Shown one piece after another: positions 1 through 6,110 of a stretch of 6,485 bases of DNA (position 1 is the stretch's first letter; each line of letters begins with the position of its first letter). The stretch comes from Chitinophagaceae bacterium (GTDB lineage: Bacteria > Bacteroidota > Bacteroidia > Chitinophagales > Chitinophagaceae). Made by a program: the position numbers and the translations under genes. The notes beneath the pieces are model-generated. The model was not told the origin of the DNA. It ran no database searches and saw only the letters and a program-made list of their open reading frames with translations. The stretch is taken from positions 1 to 6,485 of the forward strand of contig JAEUVW010000004.1 in assembly GCA_016786525.1 (NCBI GenBank). The letters are read 5' to 3'.

Positions 1-963
1 AACAATATCGGCTGGCAGCTGACCGTAGAAAAACTGTTGGGCCTTGAAATGCCCAAGCGCGTAGACTACCTGCGCGTGATCCTGATGGAACTGGCGCGGA
101 TTGCAGACCACCTGGTGTGTAATTCCGTAATCGGTGTGGATACCGGTGCGCTGACCCCTTTTACGTATGTGTTCCAGATCCGCGAGCGGATCTATGAAAT
201 ATATGAATCCATCTGCGGCGCCCGCCTGACGACCAACATCGGCCGTATCGGCGGGTTTGAGCGCAACTTCAACGAGGAGACCTGGAGCAAGCTCGACAAG
301 CTGATGGAAGTACTCCCCAAAGCGCTGAACGAGTTTGAGACCCTGCTGAACCGCAACCGTATCTTTATGGACCGCTGTATCGGGGCTGGCCCCATCAGCG
401 CCGAACGTGCACTGAACTACGGCTTTACCGGCCCCAACCTGCGCGCTACGGGTGTGGACTATGATGTACGCGTACACACACCGTACAGCTCCTACGAAGA
501 TTTCGAATTCGATATCCCGGTTGGTAGTAACGGCGATGTGTACGACCGCTTTATGGTGCGCAATGCCGAAATGTGGCAGAGCATCAGCATCATCAAGCAG
601 GCACTCGGCAAACTGAAAGACCTGGACCCGTCCATATACCATGCCGATGTACCGGCCTATTACCTGCCGGAGAAAAAAGAAGTATATACCAAAATGGAAG
701 CCCTGATCTACCACTTTAAAATAGTGATGGGCGAGATCGATATCAAAGCCGGTGAAGTGTACCATGCGGTAGAAGGCGGAAACGGTGAACTGGGCTTTTA
801 CCTGATCAGCGACGGGGGAAGGGCGCCTTTCAGGCTGCATTTCCGCAGGCCTTGTTTTATTTATTACCAGGCTTACCCCGAAATGATCAAAGACGGACTG
901 CTCAGTGATGCGGTAATCGCCCTGAGTAGCCTGAATGTGATTGCCGGAGAACTGGATGCGTAA
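1..963 (+). CDS. nuoD: NADH-quinone oxidoreductase subunit D (49 kDa subunit), 5'-truncated by window edge
   Basis: This is the C-terminal 320 codons of NuoD, a peripheral-arm subunit of complex I related to the large subunit of [NiFe] hydrogenases. With NuoB and NuoH it lines the quinone-binding cavity. The reading frame is open from base 1, and the residues before the first candidate start (NNIGWQLTVEKL) already match the family, so the TTG at 37 is not the true start; about 80-90 residues lie upstream. Visible family blocks include VEKLLGLEMPKR, RVILMELARIADHLV, GALTPF, RIGGFE, the GVDYDVR and SSYEDFEFDIPVG region, GDVYDRFMVR, and the C-terminal GELGFYLISDGG. The conserved quinone-site His and Tyr of the N-terminal part should lie outside the window. 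The last residues read VIAGELDA, where many homologues end in DR. nuoE follows after 39 bases, consistent with one operon. The identification is secure. Confidence 0.97.
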   Translation, partial: NNIGWQLTVEKLLGLEMPKRVDYLRVILMELARIADHLVCNSVIGVDTGALTPFTYVFQIRERIYEIYESICGARLTTNIGRIGGFERNFNEETWSKLDKLMEVLPKALNEFETLLNRNRIFMDRCIGAGPISAERALNYGFTGPNLRATGVDYDVRVHTPYSSYEDFEFDIPVGSNGDVYDRFMVRNAEMWQSISIIKQALGKLKDLDPSIYHADVPAYYLPEKKEVYTKMEALIYHFKIVMGEIDIKAGEVYHAVEGGNGELGFYLISDGGRAPFRLHFRRPCFIYYQAYPEMIKDGLLSDAVIALSSLNVIAGELDA

Positions 964-1002
964 ACAACAATACAATAAGAAAGGATAAACTCCTGCTTAA
1001 AT

Positions 1003-1497
1003 ATGATACAATTTTCACAAGATAAAATGGCCAAAGTGCAGGAGATCATCGCACGCTACCCCGAAGGGAAGCAGAAGAGTGCATTGATACCGATACTGCA
1101 CCTGGCGCAGGAAGAGTTTGGCGGCTGGCTGGACGTACCCGTCATGGACTATGTGGCCGGCATACTGAGCATCAAGCCGATTGAAGTGTACGAGGTAGCC
1201 ACGTTCTACACGATGTTCAATATGAACCCGGTAGGGAAGTATGTGCTGGAAGTGTGCCAGACCGGTCCCTGCATGCTCTGCGGCAGCGACAAGATCATCA
1301 GTCACATCAAAAACAAACTGGGGATCAAAGAGGGGGAGACGACAGCAGACGGACTGTTTACCCTGAAGCCTGCAGAGTGCCTGGGTGCCTGTGGCTATGC
1401 ACCGATGATGCAATTGGGCAAGCACTTCAAAGAACACCTGACGATAGAGAAAGTAGACACACTGCTGGAAGAGCTCCGCGCTGCGGCAGTGAATTAA
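1003..1497 (+). CDS. nuoE: NADH-quinone oxidoreductase subunit E (24 kDa, 2Fe-2S N1a)
   Basis: NuoE (164 aa) is a cytoplasmic subunit of the NADH-oxidising module. It has a helical N-terminal part (about residues 5-70) and a thioredoxin-like fold that carries the 2Fe-2S cluster N1a. The four expected ligands are visible: C85 and C90 in VCQTGPC, and C126 and C130 in ECLGACGYAP. The helical-region signatures LHLAQEEFGGWL and EVYEVATFYTMF are present. The length is normal for the family. The ATG at 1003 gives the expected N-terminus; no Shine-Dalgarno motif sits at the usual distance, as is typical for Bacteroidota. An extra cysteine, C93 (CMLCGS), sits just after the first ligand pair, where an Arg is common. 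In most nuo operons nuoF follows directly, but here three unrelated genes intervene, the first only 4 bases downstream. Confidence 0.97.
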   Translation: MIQFSQDKMAKVQEIIARYPEGKQKSALIPILHLAQEEFGGWLDVPVMDYVAGILSIKPIEVYEVATFYTMFNMNPVGKYVLEVCQTGPCMLCGSDKIISHIKNKLGIKEGETTADGLFTLKPAECLGACGYAPMMQLGKHFKEHLTIEKVDTLLEELRAAAVN

Positions 1498-1501
1498 ATA
1501 A

Positions 1502-2215
1502 ATGGACATGACCTTCAATGAAGTAATGACAGAGCTGGAAAAGCTCGGCACCGAACAAACCCGCAAGACATGGAAGAACCATGGTGCTACAGGTGAGTTT
1601 TGGGGTGTGAAGATCGGCGACATGAAGGGCATACAAAAGAAGATAAAGCACAACCACGAGTTGGCATTAGCTCTTTACAATACAGGAAATACAGACGTGA
1701 TGTACTTCGCCGGCCTGATCTCAGAACCGGCAAAGATGAGCAAAGCGGAACTGCAGCAGTGGGCGGAGCAAGCTCCCTGGCATATGATCAGCGAGTACAC
1801 CGTGGCCTGGACGGCAGCAGAAAGCCGCTTCGGACAGGAGCTGGCGATGGAGTGGATCGGCTCGGACAGGGAGCTGATTGCCAGTGCAGGCTGGAGTACC
1901 TACAGCAATTTGCTGGCTTTGAAAAGCGATGAGGAATTAGACAAAAAGGAGATCAAAAGCCTGTTGCAGAAAGTCAGTAAGACTATTCACCAGCAGCCCA
2001 ACAGGGTCCGCAGTTCGATGAACGGCTTTGTGATTGCCGTAGGAGCCTATTTTTTGCCCCTGGCAGCCGAAGCGAAGAAAACAGCTCTTGCCGTCGGTAA
2101 AGTGAGTGTGGATATGGGTGGCACGGCGTGCAAAGTACCCGATGCTTTGGCCTACATAGAAAAGGTAGCGCTGGCAGGTAAGGCAGGAAAGAAAAAGAAA
2201 ACAGTATTCTGTTAA
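1502..2215 (+). CDS. AlkD-like DNA alkylation repair family protein (HEAT-like repeats), possibly non-catalytic
   Basis: This 237-aa protein looks like the DNA alkylation repair family (PF08713, AlkD-like), all-helical HEAT-repeat proteins. The founding member AlkD excises positively charged alkylated bases such as 3- and 7-alkylpurines. Supporting features are the N-terminal helix with KTWKNHGATGEFWGVKIGDM (about residues 22-41), which matches the family's 'FxGV' entry region, the central APWHMISEYTVAW block (91-103), and a run of amphipathic helices to about residue 190. The protein ends in a Lys-rich tail (AGKAGKKKKTVFC). When the central block is laid on AlkD's tryptophan/aspartate motif, W93 fits the Trp, but the position of the catalytic Asp appears to be S97, followed by E98. 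It may therefore bind DNA without excising bases, as reported for the AlkF/AlkG relatives. ATG 1502 starts 4 bases after the nuoE stop; ATG 1508 is an alternative. The family call is fairly sure; the activity is not. Confidence 0.8.
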   Translation: MDMTFNEVMTELEKLGTEQTRKTWKNHGATGEFWGVKIGDMKGIQKKIKHNHELALALYNTGNTDVMYFAGLISEPAKMSKAELQQWAEQAPWHMISEYTVAWTAAESRFGQELAMEWIGSDRELIASAGWSTYSNLLALKSDEELDKKEIKSLLQKVSKTIHQQPNRVRSSMNGFVIAVGAYFLPLAAEAKKTALAVGKVSVDMGGTACKVPDALAYIEKVALAGKAGKKKKTVFC

Positions 2216-2221
2216 ACGAAA

Positions 2222-2629
2222 ATGGCACACGATCTGAAAATAGAAATGCTTTTGCCTGCTACACCGAAGCAGCTGATGCCGCTATTGACAGATCAGGAAC
2301 AGATTGAAATATGGAGCGGAGAAGCGGCGGTGTTTGAAGCAAAGGAGGGGGGAAAGGTTAGTTTGTTCGATGGCTGGATGAGCGGAGTGGTACAGAACAT
2401 ATCGGACAAAGGATTGAGCTATACCTGTACCTGCAGCGACTGGCCGGAAGGCACAGCAGCCTCGCTGGTGCAGTACACACTGAAGCAGGATGGGGAGCAG
2501 ACCGCATTTGTGCTGGAGCACAAGGGCCTGCCCGATGAAGAAGAAGTAAAAAGTCAGAAAGCCGGATGGCTGGATTTTTTCTGTACACCGCTTGAAGATT
2601 ACCTGATGGTACGCTTCAATAAAGACTAA
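2222..2629 (+). CDS. AHSA1-type SRPBCC domain protein
   Basis: This 135-aa single-domain protein resembles the SRPBCC/START-like superfamily, in the group related to the C-terminal domain of activator of Hsp90 ATPase (AHSA1, PF08327). These are helix-grip folds with a deep hydrophobic pocket; most bacterial members have no assigned ligand. Visible family features are the N-terminal strand followed by ATPKQLMPLLTDQEQIEIWSG (about 13-33), the EGGKVSLFDGWMSGVV strand pair (42-57), and the C-terminal helix GWLDFFCTPLEDYL (115-128), which is the characteristic GW...PL..YL signature. There is no signal peptide, so it is probably cytosolic. It lies 6 bases after the AlkD-like gene and ends 9 bases before the chosen start of the next, so the three are probably translated from one transcript. 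No specific function can be given from the sequence. Confidence 0.8.
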   Translation: MAHDLKIEMLLPATPKQLMPLLTDQEQIEIWSGEAAVFEAKEGGKVSLFDGWMSGVVQNISDKGLSYTCTCSDWPEGTAASLVQYTLKQDGEQTAFVLEHKGLPDEEEVKSQKAGWLDFFCTPLEDYLMVRFNKD

Positions 2630-2638
2630 GGGGTGCAG

Positions 2639-3085
2639 ATGAGAAGTTCTTTACTGATCGTGTTGTTCTTCCTGCTGGTACAGCAGGCAGCAGCACAGGG
2701 AAGGGATACGCTGGGACTGAAGCAGGCTGCGCATCGGCTGAATGAGGCATTGACGCATAGGGACGAGCGGGCGCTGAAGCGGCTATTGGACAACAGGGTC
2801 AGTTATGCCCATTCCAACGGTTGGATAGAACGGAAGAAAGAGCTGATCGAAAACTTATTTAACGGGAAGCTTTCCTACGTGGCCATCAGGCCCTGGCAGG
2901 AGCAGTTTACCGTGAATGAGGAAAAAGGTCTGGTGAAGAGCAAGGCTGAGTATGATGTGCTGCTGTCCAAACAATTGCTGCACTTTAAGCTGGAGGCAAC
3001 CCAGCTGTGGCAATGGAAAAAAGGAAAATGGAAATTGATGAGCAGGCAGAGTGTGCGGATAGAAGAATATAAAAGTGAACAATAA
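2639..3085 (+). CDS. Secreted NTF2-like (DUF4440-type) protein
   Basis: This is a 148-aa protein with a clear Sec signal peptide: a short Arg-containing N-terminus, the hydrophobic core LLIVLFFLLV (5-14), then QQAAA|Q with a likely cleavage after A19. No lipobox cysteine is present, so it should be periplasmic or exported. The mature part resembles the NTF2-like/DUF4440 fold: helix QAAHRLNEALTHRDERALKRLL (about 29-50), the YAHSNGWIERKKELIENL block (56-73) that matches the typical 'HS.G....K.E....L' pattern, then antiparallel strands ending LWQWKKGKWKLMSRQSVRI. Members of this fold include enzymes and many proteins of unknown role; no catalytic residues are recognisable here. I chose ATG 2639 over the in-frame GTG at 2633 because it gives a standard signal peptide. 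It is the last gene of the three-gene insert, 30 bases before nuoF. Confidence 0.75.
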   Translation: MRSSLLIVLFFLLVQQAAAQGRDTLGLKQAAHRLNEALTHRDERALKRLLDNRVSYAHSNGWIERKKELIENLFNGKLSYVAIRPWQEQFTVNEEKGLVKSKAEYDVLLSKQLLHFKLEATQLWQWKKGKWKLMSRQSVRIEEYKSEQ

Positions 3086-3100
3086 AAGACACAGTCTTTT
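3084..3100. other. Perfect 7-bp inverted repeat between the insert and nuoF
   Basis: Bases 3084-3090 (AAAAGAC) and 3094-3100 (GTCTTTT) are perfectly complementary around a 3-base loop (ACA). The left arm overlaps the stop codon of the NTF2-like gene and the right arm ends 15 bases before the nuoF ATG. The stem has only two G-C pairs, so it would be a weak terminator at best. It could instead be an mRNA hairpin, a processing site, or chance. Confidence 0.35.
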
Positions 3101-3115
3101 GAACAGATATTGGGT

Positions 3116-4459
3116 ATGAAACTATTATTAGAAAACGCGCATATCGAAGGCATTCGCTACTACGAAGCCTACCGCAAAAACGGGGGCTACCGTGCTGTGG
3201 AGAAAGCGCTGAAAATGACACCGGACGAGCTGGTAGAAGAGGTGAAGAAAAGCGGCCTGCGCGGTCGTGGTGGCGCCGGTTTCCCGACAGGCATGAAATG
3301 GAGCTTCCTGGCGAAGCCTGAAGGTGTGCCCCGCCACCTGGTGGTGAACGCCGATGAGTCGGAGCCGGGTACCTTTAAAGATCGTTACCTGATGGAGTTT
3401 TTACCGCATCTCTTTATCGAAGGGATGATCGTGTCCTCCTTCGCATTGGGCAGTAACGCCTCTTATGTGTATATCCGCGGTGAATACGCCTGGATACCGG
3501 ACATCCTGGAACAGGCGATCGCAGAAGCCAAAGCCAATGGTTGGCTGGGTAAAAATATCCAGGGTTCCGGTTTTGATTGTGAAATATATGTACACCGCGG
3601 CGCGGGTGCGTATATCTGCGGTGAAGAAACGGCGCTGATCGAAAGCCTGGAAGGCAAACGCGGCAACCCGCGCATCAAACCTCCCTTCCCGGCGATACAG
3701 GGGGTATGGATGCGCCCTACCGTAGTAAATAACGTAGAAACTATTGCAGCTGTCGTGCCCATCATCAATATGGGCGGTGAAGAATACGGCAAGATCGGCG
3801 TGGGCCGCTCTACCGGTACCAAACTGATGTCCGCCTGCGGCAACCTGAAAAGGCCGGGTGTGTACGAAATACCCTTTGACCTGTCCGTAGAAGAGTTCAT
3901 CTTCGGCGACGAATGGTGCCAGGGTATCGCGAACGGTAAAAAACTGAAAGCCTGTATCCCGGGCGGATCTTCCGTACCGATACTTCCGGCGAACCTCTTG
4001 CTGAAAACAGCAAAAGGCGAAACGCGGTATATGAACTACGAAAGCCTTTCCGACGGCGGATTCCAGACGGGGTCTATGCTGGGATCGGGCGGCTTTATCG
4101 TGCTGGACGAAGACCAGTGCGTGGTGCGTCATACGATGAGCCTCGCGCGTTTCTATAAGCACGAGAGCTGCGGACAGTGCAGCCCCTGCCGCGAAGGAAC
4201 AGGCTGGATGTACCGCATCCTGAAGAAGATAGAATACGGACAGGGCACGATGGCAGACATCGACCTGCTCTGGGATATACAAAGAAGAATAGAAGGCAAT
4301 ACGATTTGTCCACTGGGTGATGCCGCGGCCTGGCCCGTAGCAGCAGCCATCAGGCATTTCAGGGATGAATTTGAATGGCATATTACGCACCCCGAAGAAA
4401 GCCAGGCAAGGAATTACGGATTGGCGCATTATGCTGATCCGCTGGAGGTGGTGGCTTAA
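3116..4459 (+). CDS. nuoF: NADH-quinone oxidoreductase subunit F (51 kDa, FMN/NADH-binding, 4Fe-4S N3)
   Basis: NuoF (447 aa) oxidises NADH through bound FMN at the tip of the peripheral arm and passes electrons to 4Fe-4S cluster N3. The FMN/NADH Rossmann-like domain shows GLRGRGGAGFPTG (47-59), NADESEPGTFKDR (78-90) and GAGAYICGEETALIESLEG (162-180). A SLBB (soluble-ligand-binding) region follows, at about 245-325. The C-terminal helical domain carries the N3 ligands C352, C355 and C358 (ESCGQCSPCREG) and C398 (NTICPLGD). Length and motif order are normal, with no frameshift. I chose ATG 3116 over the in-frame TTG at 3110; no Shine-Dalgarno precedes either. The gene normally sits between nuoE and nuoG, but here it is separated from nuoE by three foreign genes and from nuoG by a GxxExxY gene. 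Confidence 0.98.
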   Translation: MKLLLENAHIEGIRYYEAYRKNGGYRAVEKALKMTPDELVEEVKKSGLRGRGGAGFPTGMKWSFLAKPEGVPRHLVVNADESEPGTFKDRYLMEFLPHLFIEGMIVSSFALGSNASYVYIRGEYAWIPDILEQAIAEAKANGWLGKNIQGSGFDCEIYVHRGAGAYICGEETALIESLEGKRGNPRIKPPFPAIQGVWMRPTVVNNVETIAAVVPIINMGGEEYGKIGVGRSTGTKLMSACGNLKRPGVYEIPFDLSVEEFIFGDEWCQGIANGKKLKACIPGGSSVPILPANLLLKTAKGETRYMNYESLSDGGFQTGSMLGSGGFIVLDEDQCVVRHTMSLARFYKHESCGQCSPCREGTGWMYRILKKIEYGQGTMADIDLLWDIQRRIEGNTICPLGDAAAWPVAAAIRHFRDEFEWHITHPEESQARNYGLAHYADPLEVVA

Positions 4460-4464
4460 CGTCT

Positions 4465-4497
4465 TCACGCAAAGGCGCTAAGTTTTCGCAGAGAGGC
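4465..4497 (+). repeat. Left arm of imperfect inverted repeat flanking the GxxExxY gene
   Basis: These 33 bases, starting 6 bases after the nuoF stop codon, match the reverse complement of 4906-4938 at 25 of 33 positions. The outer 21 bases match at 19 of 21 and share the core CGCTAAGTTT. The two arms enclose the GxxExxY gene and nothing else. This arrangement suggests a discrete inserted unit of about 474 bp or, in RNA, a long-range stem around the gene. Confidence 0.75.
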
Positions 4498-4522
4498 TAT
4501 AAGGATTTTAGACAAGTGAAGA

Positions 4523-4900
4523 ATGAATGAAAATGAAATTGCAAAGATTGCGGTTGACATTTGCTACAGACTGCACAAAAAATATGGTCCGGGTCTTTTT
4601 GAAACGGTATATGAGGAAATGGTGTGCTATGAATTAAGGAAGCTGAATATTCCATTTCAAAGACAATGCGGAATAAAGGTATGGCATGACGGAAATGATA
4701 TGGGAATCGGGTTTCGTGCAGACATTATCATTGAAAACAAAGTAATACTTGAATTGAAGTCGATAGAAATGCTTGCGGAAGTACATTACAAACAAGTGAT
4801 TACTTATTTGAAAATATCGGGAATGAGACTTGGGTTACTGATAAATTTTAAAGTGCCGCTGATAAAAGATGGAATTCATCGGATTGTAAATAACCTATAA
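4523..4900 (+). CDS. GxxExxY family protein (PD-(D/E)XK nuclease-like)
   Basis: This 125-aa full-length protein belongs to the GxxExxY family (PD-(D/E)XK-like, PF13366 type). The naming motif is exact: G24, E27 and Y30 in GPGLFETVYE. A nuclease-like core follows, with D67 in GFRADIII and the E77-x-K79 pair in VILELKS, spaced as expected for a PD-(D/E)XK active site. The conserved C-terminal blocks QVITYLKISG (91-100) and LGLLINFKVPL (103-113) are also present. The biological role of the family is unknown; nuclease activity is inferred from fold and residues only. Base composition differs from the surroundings: two 60-base lines inside the gene are about 37-38% G+C, against about 58% in a sampled nuoF line. 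The gene is bracketed by inverted repeats and sits between nuoF and nuoG, so it is probably a later arrival. The ATG at 4523 fits the family N-terminus. Confidence 0.9.
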   Translation: MNENEIAKIAVDICYRLHKKYGPGLFETVYEEMVCYELRKLNIPFQRQCGIKVWHDGNDMGIGFRADIIIENKVILELKSIEMLAEVHYKQVITYLKISGMRLGLLINFKVPLIKDGIHRIVNNL

Positions 4901-4905
4901 AATTT

Positions 4906-4938
4906 GCGCCTTGGCAGAAACTTAGCGTCTTGGCGTGA
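4906..4938 (-). repeat. Right arm of imperfect inverted repeat flanking the GxxExxY gene
   Basis: The reverse complement of these bases matches 4465-4497 (25 of 33 identical; 19 of 21 at the outer end). The arm begins 5 bases after the GxxExxY stop codon and ends 14 bases before the nuoG ATG, so it makes up most of the nuoG leader. It also contains two related sub-blocks (GCGCCTTGGC and GCGTCTTGGC), which suggests an internal tandem structure. Confidence 0.75.
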
Positions 4939-4952
4939 GCATAGCAATAACA

Positions 4953-6053
4953 ATGAGTGACAACATTAAAGTAACGATAGACAATATAACCATAGAGGTA
5001 CCTGCGGGTACTTCTATACTGGAAGCGGCACGTAAGATCGGCGGTGCAGTGGCGCCCCCGACGATGTGTTACTACAGCCACCTGAAAGGCAGCGGCGGTA
5101 AGTGCCGTACCTGCCTGGTAGAGGTGAGCAAAGGTTCAGAAAAAGATCCGCGGCCGATGCCCAAGCTCGTAGCGAGCTGCCGCACCGGTGTGATGGACGG
5201 CATGGAAGTAAAAAGCATCACCAGCGAAAAAGTGGTGGATGCCCGTAAAGGTGTTACCGAATTCCTGTTGCTGAACCACCCGTTGGATTGCCCCGTCTGC
5301 GACCAGGCAGGCGAATGCCACTTGCAGGATCTGGGTTACGAACACGGTAAAGAAGGTACGCGTACCGAATTTGAGCGCCGCACCTTCGAGCCGGAAGATA
5401 TCGGGCCGTACATCCAATTGCACATGAACCGCTGCATTATGTGCTTCCGTTGTGTGTTTACTGCGGAGCAATTGACCGACTACCGCGAACATGGTATCCT
5501 GGACCGTGGCGAACACGCCCGCATCAGCACCTGCATCAGCAAATCACTGGAGCACGACTTTATCGGCAACGTGATCGACGTATGCCCGGTAGGTGCCCTC
5601 ACCGATAAGACTTTCCGCTTCAAGCAAAGGGTATGGTTTACCAAGCCCGTAGATGCGCACCGCAATTGTACCAACCCCAATTGCTGCGGCGAAGTACGCC
5701 TGTGGATGCGCGGAGATGAGGTATTCCGTGTGACGGCACGCAAAGACGAGTGGGGTGAAGTAGCGATTGCCAGCAATGGTAAACCCGGCTGGATCTGCAA
5801 CGAGTGCCGCTTTGAAAAGAAGAAAACAAGCGACTGGGTGATCGAAGGGCCAAGCAATATCAGCAGGCACAGCGTGATCTCACAAGGCCATTATAATAAG
5901 AACGTGCATGAGCCGCAGGTAGAACTGCTGGCAGAGGTGATCGGCAAACAACCGGTGATGAAAATGGACATCTACGATGTGAGCGAGGTGAACAAACCCG
6001 AGCGGCACCTGAGCCAGATCGAAGGCCCGGCGCATTCGGAAGATTTTAAATAA
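4953..6053 (+). CDS. nuoG: NADH-quinone oxidoreductase subunit G, short form (2Fe-2S N1b, 4Fe-4S N5 and N4)
   Basis: NuoG carries electrons from NuoF towards the rest of the iron-sulfur chain. In order: a 2Fe-2S ferredoxin domain with N1b ligands C39, C51, C54 and C76; the His-Cys cluster N5 motif HPLDCPVCDQAGEC (H109, C113, C116, C122); and a 4Fe-4S domain with N4 ligands C161, C164, C167 (CIMCFRC) and C211 (DVCPVGAL). The remaining 150 residues hold C239, C244, C245, C282 and C285. Most NuoG proteins go on into a large molybdopterin-oxidoreductase-like domain, but this one stops at 366 aa with a normal stop codon and no sign of a frameshift; nuoH follows 57 bases later. Short NuoG is, to my knowledge, common in Bacteroidota. 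I chose ATG 4953 because the in-frame GTG at 4935 lies inside the repeat arm and adds non-family residues. Confidence 0.95.
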   Translation: MSDNIKVTIDNITIEVPAGTSILEAARKIGGAVAPPTMCYYSHLKGSGGKCRTCLVEVSKGSEKDPRPMPKLVASCRTGVMDGMEVKSITSEKVVDARKGVTEFLLLNHPLDCPVCDQAGECHLQDLGYEHGKEGTRTEFERRTFEPEDIGPYIQLHMNRCIMCFRCVFTAEQLTDYREHGILDRGEHARISTCISKSLEHDFIGNVIDVCPVGALTDKTFRFKQRVWFTKPVDAHRNCTNPNCCGEVRLWMRGDEVFRVTARKDEWGEVAIASNGKPGWICNECRFEKKKTSDWVIEGPSNISRHSVISQGHYNKNVHEPQVELLAEVIGKQPVMKMDIYDVSEVNKPERHLSQIEGPAHSEDFK

Positions 6054-6110
6054 GCGTGCCTGCCTGCAGGAAAAGAGTACACATTACGAACGAATTATTT
6101 TTTGCATACC

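Noticed and set aside
37..39. TTG as the start codon of nuoD
   Set aside because: The frame is open upstream to base 1 and the upstream residues match NuoD, so the gene is cut by the window edge.
1015..1653. 212-aa minus-strand open frame opposite nuoE and the start of the AlkD-like gene
   Set aside because: It spans two well-supported + strand genes, has no recognisable family features, and is best explained as a shadow frame.
3401..4468. Long (355 aa) open frame on the minus strand opposite nuoF
   Set aside because: It lies almost wholly antisense to nuoF, its translation shows no recognisable domain, and long antisense frames are expected opposite strongly codon-biased genes.
4465..4938. 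CRISPR-like or REP array
   Set aside because: There are only two arms, in inverted orientation around a gene, with no regular spacers.
4457..4951. TAAC at 4457-4460 and 4948-4951 as a target-site duplication around the GxxExxY unit
   Set aside because: Four bases, not placed symmetrically relative to the arms (4 and 9 bases away); easily chance.
4935..4952. GTG 4935 as the nuoG start
   Set aside because: It falls inside the right inverted-repeat arm and adds residues (MSIAIT) not typical of NuoG; ATG 4953 gives the normal N-terminus.
6096..6104. Bacteroidota-type -7 promoter element (TAnnTTTG) just before nuoH
   Set aside because: The spacing is one base too long, there is no matching upstream TTTG-like element, and it lies only 6 bases before the start codon.
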